Part shown: piece after piece, positions 8,453-15,338 of the stretch
Position numbering within the stretch: the stretch's first letter is position 1
Layout: every line of letters starts with the position of its first letter
Assembly (NCBI GenBank): GCA_016868955.1
Contig: VGFF01000031.1
Coordinates: forward strand, 1 to 19,224
Length of the DNA stretch: 19,224 nt
From: Armatimonadota bacterium
GTDB lineage: Bacteria; Sysuimicrobiota; Sysuimicrobiia; Sysuimicrobiales; VGFF01
Direction: 5' to 3'
Notes under the pieces: model-generated
Database searches by the model: none
What the model was told of the DNA's origin: nothing
What the model saw: only the letters and a program-made list of their open reading frames with translations
Translations under genes and position numbers: made by a program

Positions 8453-9339
8453 CGACGCCGCGCCTCGGCGTCCGACTCCCCGCCACCGGCAACCTCGGTT
8501 CCGCGACGGACATCGTCCGCGTCGCGCGCTGGGCGGAGGAGCTGGGCTACTCGCACGTCTGGCTCAGTGACCACATCGTCCTGCCCGAACGCGTCGACTC
8601 GTTCTATCCCTACGATCCGCAGGGCGAAGGGAAGTGGCGCGCCGATCCCAAGGGCGGATGGCTCGCCCCGCTCGTCGCGCTGACGTGGGCGGCCGCGGCC
8701 GCGCCGTCGATCGAGCTTGGCACGTCCGTGCTCGTCGTGCCGATGCGCAATCCGTTCGAGCTCGCGAAGCACGTGTCCAGCATCGATCACCTCGCCGGCG
8801 GGCGCGTGCTGCTCGGCATCGGCGCGGGCTGGATGAAGGAAGAGTTCGACCTCATCGGCGTGCCGTTCGAGTCGCGCGGCCGCCGCACCGTAGAGATGGT
8901 CAAGCTGATGCGCGCGTTGTGGAGCGGCGAGCCGATCGACCATCAGGGCGAATTCTGGCAGGCGAAGGATTTTTGGATGTCCCCGCTGCCGCCGCGCCGC
9001 GCCGTGCCGATCCTCTGGGGGGGACACAGCAAGGTCGCGATGCAGCGCGTCGCGCGGCTCGGCGACGGCTGGCATCCGATCTTCCGGACCGTCGAGCAAG
9101 TGCGCGAGGGATTGGAGTTCATCCGCAGAGAGTGCGACCGAGTCGGGCGCGATCACACGACGCTGCGGCACGTCGGCCGGCCGATCGAGCCATTTTCGGT
9201 GGAGATCGTGGAAGCGTACCAGAAGCTCGGCATCGACGACTTCATGTTCGTGCCGCCGTTCTCCGGGCCCGAGCTCGCGGACACGCGCCGCGACATGGAG
9301 CGCATGGCGACCGCGGCCGGGTTGAAGCCGCGCCGCTAA
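8449..9339 (+). CDS. LLM-class (F420-type) oxidoreductase
   Basis: This 296-aa luciferase-like monooxygenase-fold protein uses reduced flavin or F420. Recognisable stretches are RLPATGNLGSATDIVRVA, GYSHVWLSDHIVLP, GTSVLVVPMRNPFELAKH and DHLAGGRVLLGIGAGWMKEEF, the pattern of the probable F420-dependent (TIGR03619-like) subgroup. I chose TTG 8449 because GGGAAGG (8437-8443) lies 5 nt upstream, it overlaps the E2 stop in a TTGA arrangement, and family similarity begins at once. An ATG at 8422 would give nine extra non-conserved residues. Its position right after E2 suggests a redox step on a pathway intermediate, possibly in place of an acyl-CoA dehydrogenase, which is not seen here. Cofactor and substrate are inferred. 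Confidence 0.87.
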   Translation: MTTPRLGVRLPATGNLGSATDIVRVARWAEELGYSHVWLSDHIVLPERVDSFYPYDPQGEGKWRADPKGGWLAPLVALTWAAAAAPSIELGTSVLVVPMRNPFELAKHVSSIDHLAGGRVLLGIGAGWMKEEFDLIGVPFESRGRRTVEMVKLMRALWSGEPIDHQGEFWQAKDFWMSPLPPRRAVPILWGGHSKVAMQRVARLGDGWHPIFRTVEQVREGLEFIRRECDRVGRDHTTLRHVGRPIEPFSVEIVEAYQKLGIDDFMFVPPFSGPELADTRRDMERMATAAGLKPRR

Positions 9340-9503
9340 CCGCCCGTGTCCGCGACCACCGGCACGCTCTCGATGAGGCGGCTATTCTCGAGCAGGCGCG
9401 GCGCTGATGCATCTCCCTCCTTGAGGTAGGGCTCGCCCTCGGAGAGATACGCGAGCATCGTCATGGTCGGCCCCCGGTCATCGATGATCGGCGTTTCACG
9501 CAT
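9336..9503 (-). CDS. Small hypothetical protein (55 aa)
   Basis: A 55-codon frame on the minus strand begins MRETPIIDDRGPTMTMLAYL and ends LIESVPVVADTGG. It sits in the otherwise gene-free gap between the LLM oxidoreductase and the DUF1801 gene. Codons are strongly G/C-ending like the true genes around it, and the composition is protein-like (mixed hydrophobic and acidic, no low-complexity Arg/Ala runs typical of antisense frames). It ends convergently, overlapping the LLM stop by 3 nt. No convincing ribosome binding site precedes the ATG at 9503, and a TAA closes the frame seven codons upstream. I do not recognise the family. It could also be the C-terminal remnant of a longer lost gene. Confidence 0.4.
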   Translation of the reverse strand: MRETPIIDDRGPTMTMLAYLSEGEPYLKEGDASAPRLLENSRLIESVPVVADTGG

Positions 9504-9554
9504 TCTTCGGGTCCGCTCTTAGCGCAGCAGCCGCGACATCGGAGGGATGACACG

Positions 9555-9992
9555 ATGGCGAAAGCAGCAACCGCATCGACCCCCGCCAGATACATTGCGC
9601 AGCTCGACGAACCGCGTAGATCCGAGATCAAAGAGCTGGATGCTCGCATTCGCAAAGCGTTTCCGGCGTTGAAGCCGCACGTGCAATCGGGCATGATCGG
9701 CTACGGCAAGTATCGCTATCGTTACGCCAGCGGGCGCGAGGGAGAGTCATCACCAATCGGGCTGTCGAGCCGCGCTCAATACATCTCTGTGTACGTCATG
9801 GGCGCCGTCGACGGGAAGTACTTCGCCGAGCGCGCGAAGAAGCATCTGCCGACGGCGAATATCGGAAAGTGCTGCATTCGGTTCAAGAAGTTGGAAGACG
9901 TGGATTGGAAGGTCCTCGCGCGCGTGATGCGCGAAGGCGTGCGCGCGTTGAAAGCCGACAAAACGACAGTCTCCGTGGAGGAATCCCGATGA
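9555..9992 (+). CDS. DUF1801 domain-containing protein
   Basis: The 145-aa protein shows the DUF1801/YdhG pattern: an N-terminal helix with IAQLDEPRRSEIKELDARI, the central MIGYGKYRYRYASGREGE, and the C-terminal AKKHLPTANIGKCCIRFKKL followed by a final helix. Family members are small cytoplasmic proteins of unknown biochemical role. Start ATG 9555 has GGAGGG (9541-9546) 8 nt upstream. Its stop overlaps the start of the biotin carrier gene (ATGA at 9989-9992), so its translation is probably coupled to the carboxylase genes. This is an unexpected partner for a biotin enzyme and may mark the start of a new transcription unit after the 215-nt gap. Confidence 0.88.
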   Translation: MAKAATASTPARYIAQLDEPRRSEIKELDARIRKAFPALKPHVQSGMIGYGKYRYRYASGREGESSPIGLSSRAQYISVYVMGAVDGKYFAERAKKHLPTANIGKCCIRFKKLEDVDWKVLARVMREGVRALKADKTTVSVEESR

Positions 9993-10216
9993 GCGACGCG
10001 ATCGACATCACAGCGCCCGTACCCGGCTTGGTGGCCACGGTTTCCGTGCAGGCCGGCGCCAAGGTCGAGGAGGGCGACGTCCTCATCGTCCTGCACTCGA
10101 TGAAGATGGAGATTCCGATTCCCGCCGAGGGCCCCGGCACGGTCGCCGAGGTGCTCGTCGAGGAAGGCCAGGAGATCGACACCGGCGCCGTCATCGCGCG
10201 CCTGACCGCGCTGTAG
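9989..10216 (+). CDS. Biotin carboxyl carrier protein (minimal biotinyl domain)
   Basis: This 75-aa protein consists of one biotinyl/lipoyl-type domain and nothing else. The biotin attachment motif is SMKME with Lys39, inside LHSMKMEIPIPAEGPG. It carries carboxybiotin between biotin carboxylase (next gene) and the beta subunit (3468-5015). Most stand-alone BCCPs have an N-terminal segment and Pro/Ala-rich linker of 60-80 residues; here they are absent. Start ATG 9989 has GGAGGA (9977-9982) and overlaps the DUF1801 stop. The stop is 3 nt before the biotin carboxylase start. A lipoyl domain is the alternative, but Met on both sides of the Lys favours biotin. Confidence 0.92.
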   Translation: MSDAIDITAPVPGLVATVSVQAGAKVEEGDVLIVLHSMKMEIPIPAEGPGTVAEVLVEEGQEIDTGAVIARLTAL

Positions 10217-10219
10217 TCG

Positions 10220-11590
10220 ATGGCGGCCTTCCGCAAGGTTCTCATCGCGAACCGCGGCGAGATCGCGGTGCGCATCATCCGCGCCTGCCGCGAGCTCGGC
10301 ATCGGCACGGTCGCGATCGCGTCGTCCGCCGATGCCGACGCCGTGCACGCGCGGCTCGCCGACGAAGTGTACGAAGCGGGCGGCCCGAAGGCGGCCGAGT
10401 CGTACCTGAACCTCGACCGCATCCTCGAGATCGCCAAAGAGAGCGGCGCCGAAGCGGTCCATCCCGGCTACGGGTTCTTCGCCGAGAACGCGGCCGCGGC
10501 GCAACGGATCATCGACGCCGGGCTCGTGTTCATCGGTCCGCGGCCCGACGCCATTGAGCTGATGGGCGACAAGGTGCGGGCGCGCGAGGCGGCGCGAGGC
10601 GCCGGCGTGACCGTCTCCGGCGGCACAGGGTCGCTCAGCGATCCTGACGCGATCCGCTCGATCGCGCGCGAGGTCGGCTTCCCGGTCATCCTCAAGCCGA
10701 CCGCCGGCGGCGGCGGCATCGGCATGCAGATCGCCGAGGACGAAGCGGGGCTCGACAAGGCGCTGCAGACCGCGCAGCGGCTCGCCAAGGCGAGCTTCGG
10801 AAACGCCGACGTGTACCTCGAGAAGTACCTGCCCAACGCGCGCCACATCGAGATCCAGCTCCTCGGCGATGCGCACGGCAACGTCACCCACCTCAACGAG
10901 CGCGAGTGCAGCGTGCAGCGCCGCTACCAGAAACTCGTCGAGGAGTCGCCGAGCGTGGCGCTGACGCCGGTGCTGCGCGAGCGGATCGCCGGCGCAGCGG
11001 TGCGTCTGGCGAAGGGCGTGCGGTACACAAGCGCCGGCACCGTCGAGTTCCTGCTGGGGCCAGACGGGGAGTTCTTCTTCCTCGAGATGAACACGCGCAT
11101 CCAAGTCGAGCATCCTGTCACCGAGATGATCACCGGCGTCGACCTCGTGCGCGAGCAGCTGCGCGTCGCCGCCGGCGAGCCGCTATCGGTTACGCAGGCG
11201 GACGTAGCGGCACGCGGGCACGCGATCGAGATCCGCATCTACGCCGAGGACGCCTTGCGCAACTTCCTGCCGTCCATCGGGACGCTGACCGCGTTCGCGC
11301 CGCCGCTCGGGCCGGGCGTGCGCGTCGACAGCGGCGTTCGCGAGGGCAGCGCCGTGACGATATACTACGATCCGATGGTCGCGAAGGTCATCGCCTGGGA
11401 CCGCGACCGCCCGGCCGCGATCGCGCGCCTAAGCCGCGCCCTGGGCGAGATGCGCGTCGAAGGCGTCAAGACGACGCGCGAGCTGGGGCTGTTCATCCTC
11501 GGCTTGGACGCGTTCCAGCGCGGCCAGGTCAGCACGCGCGCGCTCGAGACCGATTGGATGGCCAAGTTTAAAGAGGCCGCGCACACATGA
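10220..11590 (+). CDS. Biotin carboxylase subunit (acyl-CoA/acetyl-CoA carboxylase alpha)
   Basis: The 456-aa ATP-grasp enzyme carboxylates the biotin of the carrier protein. It shows the N-terminal KVLIANRGEIAVRIIRACRE, the HPGYGFFAENA segment, the ATP-binding Gly-rich loop TAGGGGIGM (about residues 160-168), NERECSVQRRYQK, and the catalytic EMNTRIQVEHPVTEM (about 289-302). The length is that of a stand-alone biotin carboxylase, with no fused carrier. Start ATG 10220 lies 3 nt after the carrier stop, without a strong ribosome binding site, so it is probably translated by coupling. Its stop overlaps the bioY start. With the carrier and the 3468-5015 beta subunit it makes a complete three-part carboxylase. 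It could alternatively serve fatty-acid synthesis as AccC, but the operon favours catabolism. Confidence 0.94.
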   Translation: MAAFRKVLIANRGEIAVRIIRACRELGIGTVAIASSADADAVHARLADEVYEAGGPKAAESYLNLDRILEIAKESGAEAVHPGYGFFAENAAAAQRIIDAGLVFIGPRPDAIELMGDKVRAREAARGAGVTVSGGTGSLSDPDAIRSIAREVGFPVILKPTAGGGGIGMQIAEDEAGLDKALQTAQRLAKASFGNADVYLEKYLPNARHIEIQLLGDAHGNVTHLNERECSVQRRYQKLVEESPSVALTPVLRERIAGAAVRLAKGVRYTSAGTVEFLLGPDGEFFFLEMNTRIQVEHPVTEMITGVDLVREQLRVAAGEPLSVTQADVAARGHAIEIRIYAEDALRNFLPSIGTLTAFAPPLGPGVRVDSGVREGSAVTIYYDPMVAKVIAWDRDRPAAIARLSRALGEMRVEGVKTTRELGLFILGLDAFQRGQVSTRALETDWMAKFKEAAHT

Positions 11591-12162
11591 AGACGATCGA
11601 TCTCATTCTCGTCGCGCTGTTCGCCGCGTTGACGACCATTGGGGCGCAGATCAGCGTGCCCGTGATGCCGAAGGTGCCGTTCACGCTGCAGGTGTTCTCC
11701 GTGCTCGCGGCCGGCGCGATCCTCGGCGCGCGGCGCGGCGCGATCAGCCAGCTCGTCTACTTGCTGCTCGGCGCCGTCGGGTTGCCGGTGTTCGCGCGAT
11801 TTGGAGCGGGGCTGCCCGTGCTCTTCGGTCCGACCGGCGGCTATCTGTGGTCGTATCCGATCGCGGCGCTCATCGTGGGGATCGCCGCCGACCGCGCTGC
11901 CGCCGGCGGCGACCGAGGCTACGTGCCGATGGTCGCCGCCGCGATGGGGCTCGGCCTCGCCGTCATCTACGGGCTCGGCGTCGTTGGGCTCGTGTTGTTC
12001 GGGGCCGTGCCGACGATCGCGCGGGCCGCGCAGGTCGGCATCGTGCCGTTCCTCTGGCTCGATCTGGTGAAGGCGGGCGTCGCGCTCCTCGTCGCGCAAC
12101 GCGTGCGCGGCGCGATGCCGATGCTGGCGGCGGGTCAGGGGCGGGCGGGGAGTTACAACTAA
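11587..12162 (+). CDS. bioY: Biotin transporter BioY (ECF S-component)
   Basis: This 191-aa membrane protein is of normal BioY length, with about six hydrophobic segments. It carries the BioY marks PVMPKVPFTLQVFSVLAAG, GARRGAISQLVYLLLGAVGLPVFA and the FGPTGGYLWSYPIAA motif. It imports biotin, alone or with an ECF energising module; no bioM or bioN is next to it. Start ATG 11587 sits in an ATGA overlap with the biotin carboxylase stop, with AAGAGG (11571-11576) upstream. Placing the transporter last in a biotin-enzyme operon suggests that cofactor supply is co-expressed with demand. A hairpin follows 18 nt after its stop. Confidence 0.94.
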   Translation: MKTIDLILVALFAALTTIGAQISVPVMPKVPFTLQVFSVLAAGAILGARRGAISQLVYLLLGAVGLPVFARFGAGLPVLFGPTGGYLWSYPIAALIVGIAADRAAAGGDRGYVPMVAAAMGLGLAVIYGLGVVGLVLFGAVPTIARAAQVGIVPFLWLDLVKAGVALLVAQRVRGAMPMLAAGQGRAGSYN

Positions 12163-12180
12163 GCACGACAGCGCGCGGTC

Positions 12181-12215
12181 CCCTCATCGCCGCCACAATC
12201 ATCCGGCGATGAGGG
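12181..12215. terminator. 12-bp stem hairpin between convergent genes, probable bidirectional terminator
   Basis: The left arm CCCTCATCGCCG (12181-12192) pairs perfectly with CGGCGATGAGGG (12204-12215) around an 11-nt loop. It begins 18 nt after the bioY stop and ends 26 nt before the original stop of the convergent minus-strand gene (12242). No strong T-run follows on either side, so it may act with Rho or as an end-protecting structure. Confidence 0.65.
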
Positions 12216-12241
12216 AAATCCGCCGACCGTAGTCTCCCTGA

Positions 12242-12736
12242 CTACTCGAGCGGCAACGCCAATCTGAGGACACGTTCCCGGCCGCCGAGCCAGCGCACGA
12301 CGAGCTCCACCGCCTTTGCCTACGGTTGGATCGGCTTCCGCGTATGATCCGTCCTCTGGAGGAGCAGTCCCCCCGCTCGATGATGTGAGCTATCAGCCGT
12401 CGACACCCACCGCACGGCCGGGAATCGCTGTCCCCGGTCCGTTCGCAAGTACACGTTCTTCACGAAGTCGAAGCTTGTCAGATCGCCGAAGTGAGTGTCG
12501 AGCTCGACACGGAACACGATATACCGCTTGGTGTCCACCTTACCCGCGAGCGCGTGAGGCGGCGTCGTTTTCGATGCCGCGTCGCTGACATACGACGCTT
12601 TGACCGTGATCCCGTCTCGATCGTTCGTTCTCTCGACGCCGGCCGCGGGCGTACCCGCCACCGAGGCGACGGCCAGCGCTGACACAATCCGCGTCATCGC
12701 GATCACACGCGCACGGATCTTTCGCCTCCCGTACAT
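12242..12736 (-). pseudogene. Secreted/periplasmic protein interrupted by an in-frame TAG
   Basis: The frame from ATG 12736 codes for a basic start (MYGRRKIRAR), a hydrophobic signal peptide (IVSALAVASVAG) with a likely cleavage after TPAAG, then a domain with IVFRVELDTHFGDLTSFDF, NVYLRTDRGQRFPAVRW and SSHHRAGGLLL. It meets TAG at 12320-12322 after 138 codons. The same frame then continues with AKAVELVVRWLGGRERVLRL and stops at TAG 12242-12244, just before the hairpin. The tail is clearly coding, so the first TAG is a nonsense mutation and the original protein had about 164 residues. AGAGGGGG lies upstream of the ATG. This resembles small exported proteins with a double-His SxHHR motif, some near metal-resistance genes, but I cannot name the family. 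A truncated 138-aa product is possible. Confidence 0.65.
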
Positions 12737-12826
12737 GCGGCGCCCCCTCTAATCAGTTTTCTCATCGCGAGCCTCACGCTACAGCCGTCCGCCTGCCTCC
12801 TGTTACGGCACCTGCACGAGCAGTGT

Positions 12827-13093
12827 GATCACCACGGCATCGAAGCCGCCGATTTCGTGATCATGAACGACGAGCTGACGCGGATCCCGGAGGTGATCGA
12901 TCGGTCGCGGCGCCTGCACGCGGTCCTCTGGCAAAACGTCGCGATCGCGATGAGCATCAAAGCCGTCTTCTTGCTGCTGGCGGTGCTGGATCAGGCATCG
13001 ATGTAGATGGCGGTCTTCGCCGACATGGGCGCGAACCTGCTCGTCGTGTGCAACGACTTGCGGCTGCTGCGGATGAGCAGAGAGCGGTCCTAG
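12827..13093 (+). pseudogene. Heavy-metal P-type ATPase, 3' remnant with in-frame TAG
   Basis: From 12827 the plus-strand frame reads the C-terminal end of a CadA/ZntA-type P1B ATPase: IEAADFVIMNDELTRIPEVI, SRRLHAVLWQNVAIAMSIKA (the helix pair after the P domain), then MAVFADMGANLLVVCNDLRL and a stop at 13091-13093. Between ASM and MAVFADMG lies TAG at 13004-13006, where the family has Trp (ATLWMAVFADMG-like), i.e. one G-to-A change from TGG. Everything upstream (N-terminal metal-binding domains, phosphorylation site, TGDGxND hinge) is gone; bases 12737-12826 show no related coding. A gene end with no body and no start is a dead fragment. It once exported Zn, Cd, Pb or Co, judging from the family. 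Confidence 0.8.
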
Positions 13094-13301
13094 CGGCGGT
13101 GATAGGGGAGGGCCACTGCAGGGGCCCGCTGGGTGTTGGAATCGCTCTCTGTGAACGTTTTGTCGCGCTTTGAGCATCTTGTAATTAGGTATTGCATGGC
13201 CGGCAGTGTCGTGATTATGTTTCTCCAACTGTGAAGACTTTTCGCTCGCCGTCCCTTCGGCAAGTGAAGCATTATTTCAATTCGAAGCCCCCGGTGACCG
13301 T
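13094..13301. other. Intergenic stretch before the Fic pseudogene, lower GC
   Basis: This 208-nt stretch is visibly more AT-rich than its surroundings, especially around 13160-13215 and 13265-13285. It contains no convincing gene. It may have held the Fic promoter, but I find no good -35/-10 pair. The Fic frame is open for some codons upstream of 13302 without an ATG. Confidence 0.4.
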
Positions 13302-14837
13302 TTGTCGCAACCGGTCAAGGAATTTCGCGGGCGGCTCCTCCCGGAATCTGCACGGCTGGCCGGCTATGCCGCGCTGATCGAAAAGTACGACCTTCGGGCT
13401 CCCCTTCCAACTCGTCTTGTCGCTATCGCTGAGCGATCCCGTCTACGCAAGACGGACGTGTGGGAACTGCTGCCAAGCAAATATGCTCCATCGGCGACGC
13501 TGGCCGGTGAGCTCGAGGTCGCGCTGAAGTACGAAGGCGTCGATCTGGGCGTTCTCGCCAAGCTCGTCGAGAGAACGCGACCCTAAGACATCGCTCGAAT
13601 TGTGCGCGAAACCCCCACCGGCACCTGCGCACGGCGCATCTGGTACCTCTACGAGTGGCTGACGAATCGGCGGCTTCCGCTCCCCGACGCGACCAAGGTC
13701 AAGGCCATCCCTATACTCGACGCGGACCAACAATTCGCCCTGACGGCGGCGACTATCTCACCACGCCATCGCATCCTGGATAATCTGCCTGGTACGCTCG
13801 CGTTCTCTCCCTTGGTCCGCCGGACAGCGAACCTCGTAGACTTCGGCGAAAAGCATCTGGACCGCGCAGCGCAAGAGTTCATCGGCAAGATCCACCCGGA
13901 CGTGCTTAAGCGCGCGGCTGCGTTTCTTCTTTTAAGCGACAGCAAAGCGTCCTTCGCAATCGAAAAGGAAGCCCCACCAGCCCAGCGCGCCGCGCGATGG
14001 GCTCAGATCATCGGAGAGGCGGGCAGCCGCTCCCTTAGCGTTACCGAATTGGAACGACTGCAGCGCAACGCCATCGGCGACGCCCGCTTCGTTCAGTTGG
14101 GCTTGCGGACAGAGGGTAGCTTCATCGGCCTTCACGATCCGCGCAGCCCCGAACCCCTTCCCGATCAAACCTACGCGCTACCGGAGGACCTCCCGAACCT
14201 CGTCGACGGGATCGCCGCGTACGCCGATTGAGCCGTTCGCGGCGGCCTCGATCCGGTCGTCGTGGCCGCGACCGCGGCGTTTTGGTGCGTTTACGCGAAT
14301 CCGTTCGAGGACGGCAATGGACGCATCCATCGCTGTCTCATCCACCACATCCACGCGGTCGCCGGATACACTCCGCCTGGTCTCGTCTTCCCGATCAGCG
14401 CCGCCATCCTGCGCAACATCGCGCGCTATCGAGCCGTTCTCGAGTCGCATTCCAGGCTGCTGTTGCCGTTCATCGACTGGGGCGCCACCGCAAAGAAGAA
14501 TATCGAGGTCCTAAACGACACGGCCGATTACTACCGATACTTCGATGCCACGGCACATGCCGAGTGTTTGTACGACTGCGTCGAACAGACCATTCGCGAG
14601 GACTTGCCAAACGAGGTCGCCTTTCTTCAAGCCTACGGTCACTTCATCGTCGGCGTGAATCGTATCGTCGACACGCCGGATCGACTTATCGACCTAGTGC
14701 ATGGCTTTCTTCGTCAGGGGGAAGGGCGATTATCATCGCGGGCTCGGCGCCGGGGGTTTGCCAAGCTCTCCGATGATGAAGCTCGATAGCTCGAGGCCCT
14801 CTATCGCGAAATAGTCGCGCCATCACAATCAGCATGA
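13302..14837 (+). pseudogene. Fic-family protein with three in-frame stop codons and a lost catalytic His
   Basis: A single reading frame of 512 codons covers a whole Fic (AMP-transferase fold) protein of the roughly 500-residue class. Its parts are FRGRLLPESARLAGYAALI and EVALKYEGVDLGVLAKL at the N-terminus, VRETPTGTCARRIWYLYEWL, AAAFLLLSDSKASFAIEKE (the inhibitory-helix-like region), RFVQLGLRTEGSFIG, the Fic motif, and IEVLNDTADYYRYFDATAHA. It is cut, without any frameshift, by TAA 13584-13586 (a Glu is expected), TGA 14229-14231 (an Arg expected) and TAG 14787-14789, and ends at TGA 14835. The active motif reads NPFEDGNGR instead of HPFxDGNGR: the catalytic His is Asn. No ATG or ribosome binding site marks the start; TTG 13302 is only the first plausible codon. 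The three open pieces (13302-13586, about 13602-14231, about 14262-14789) could be predicted as separate genes, but together they are one dead gene. Confidence 0.88.
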
Positions 14838-14865
14838 CGCAGGTCGCCACGATCGGCGATCGGCT

Positions 14866-15267
14866 CTACAACCACCGCCGCGCGCGCCGCGCGTAGCGAT
14901 CGTAAGCATCCCCGAACGTCTCGTGCTTCTTCTGCTCTTCGATCGGCACGAACCCGAGCGCCACGATGAAGAAGAACGCGATCTGGCCGAGGAATGACGC
15001 GGCCGTGCCCAAGTCAATCGCGATGCCAATGAGGGCGAGCGTCATGCCGACGCACATTGGGTGGCGGCTGAACCGAAACGGACCTTCTTCGGCGATCGCC
15101 GACGATGGCTCGAACGGCTTGATCGTGGTCTGGCCACGTTTGAAGACCGGGTCGGCCCAGAGCTTGAACCAGGTGCCGAGCACGATCAGCGGCAACCCGA
15201 GCAGCTGCGCCGGCATCGAGAACAGGCGTGGCCCGGGCGCGACGTAGTGCAAGGCCAGCAACAGCAT
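14866..15267 (-). CDS. Isoprenylcysteine carboxyl methyltransferase-type membrane methyltransferase, N-terminus frameshifted
   Basis: The frame gives 133 aa with three or four hydrophobic segments and the C-terminal signature of the ICMT/PEMT-like family: FKRGQTTIKPFEPSSAI, GPFRFSRHPMCVGMTLAL and PIEEQKKHETFGDAYDRYA ending in RRARRWL. These enzymes methylate lipid-like or thiol substrates with SAM at the membrane. The normal start is probably ATG 15313 (MKLMPPRPF, with GGAAG 7 nt upstream), but that frame turns into RARARAD. The conserved ALALALMLLLALHYVAP is read in a neighbouring frame, so one extra base near 15286 has broken the N-terminus. A restart at ATG 15267 would lose about 17 residues of the first membrane segment. 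It may be a very recent pseudogene or a sequence error. It lies 25 nt after the SDR stop, in the same operon. Confidence 0.75.
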   Translation of the reverse strand: MLLLALHYVAPGPRLFSMPAQLLGLPLIVLGTWFKLWADPVFKRGQTTIKPFEPSSAIAEEGPFRFSRHPMCVGMTLALIGIAIDLGTAASFLGQIAFFFIVALGFVPIEEQKKHETFGDAYDRYARRARRWL

Positions 15268-15338
15268 CAGCGCGAGCGCGAGCGCGAAATGGCCGGGGCG
15301 GCATGAGCTTCATGGGTAGGCTTCCGTCCCGAGCGTGC

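Noticed and set aside
7007..11113. Long minus-strand frames opposite E2 and biotin carboxylase
   Set aside because: They have antisense composition and lie fully over well-identified genes.
12316..12682. Plus-strand frames of 63-90 codons
   Set aside because: They are Arg/Ser-rich and antisense to the secreted-protein pseudogene, which has a signal peptide and coherent domain.
13150..13215. Promoter for the Fic gene
   Set aside because: The stretch is AT-rich but no -35/-10 pair with proper spacing was found.
12803..13228. 141-codon minus-strand frame
   Set aside because: It is antisense to the P-type ATPase remnant, whose plus-strand reading matches a known family end.
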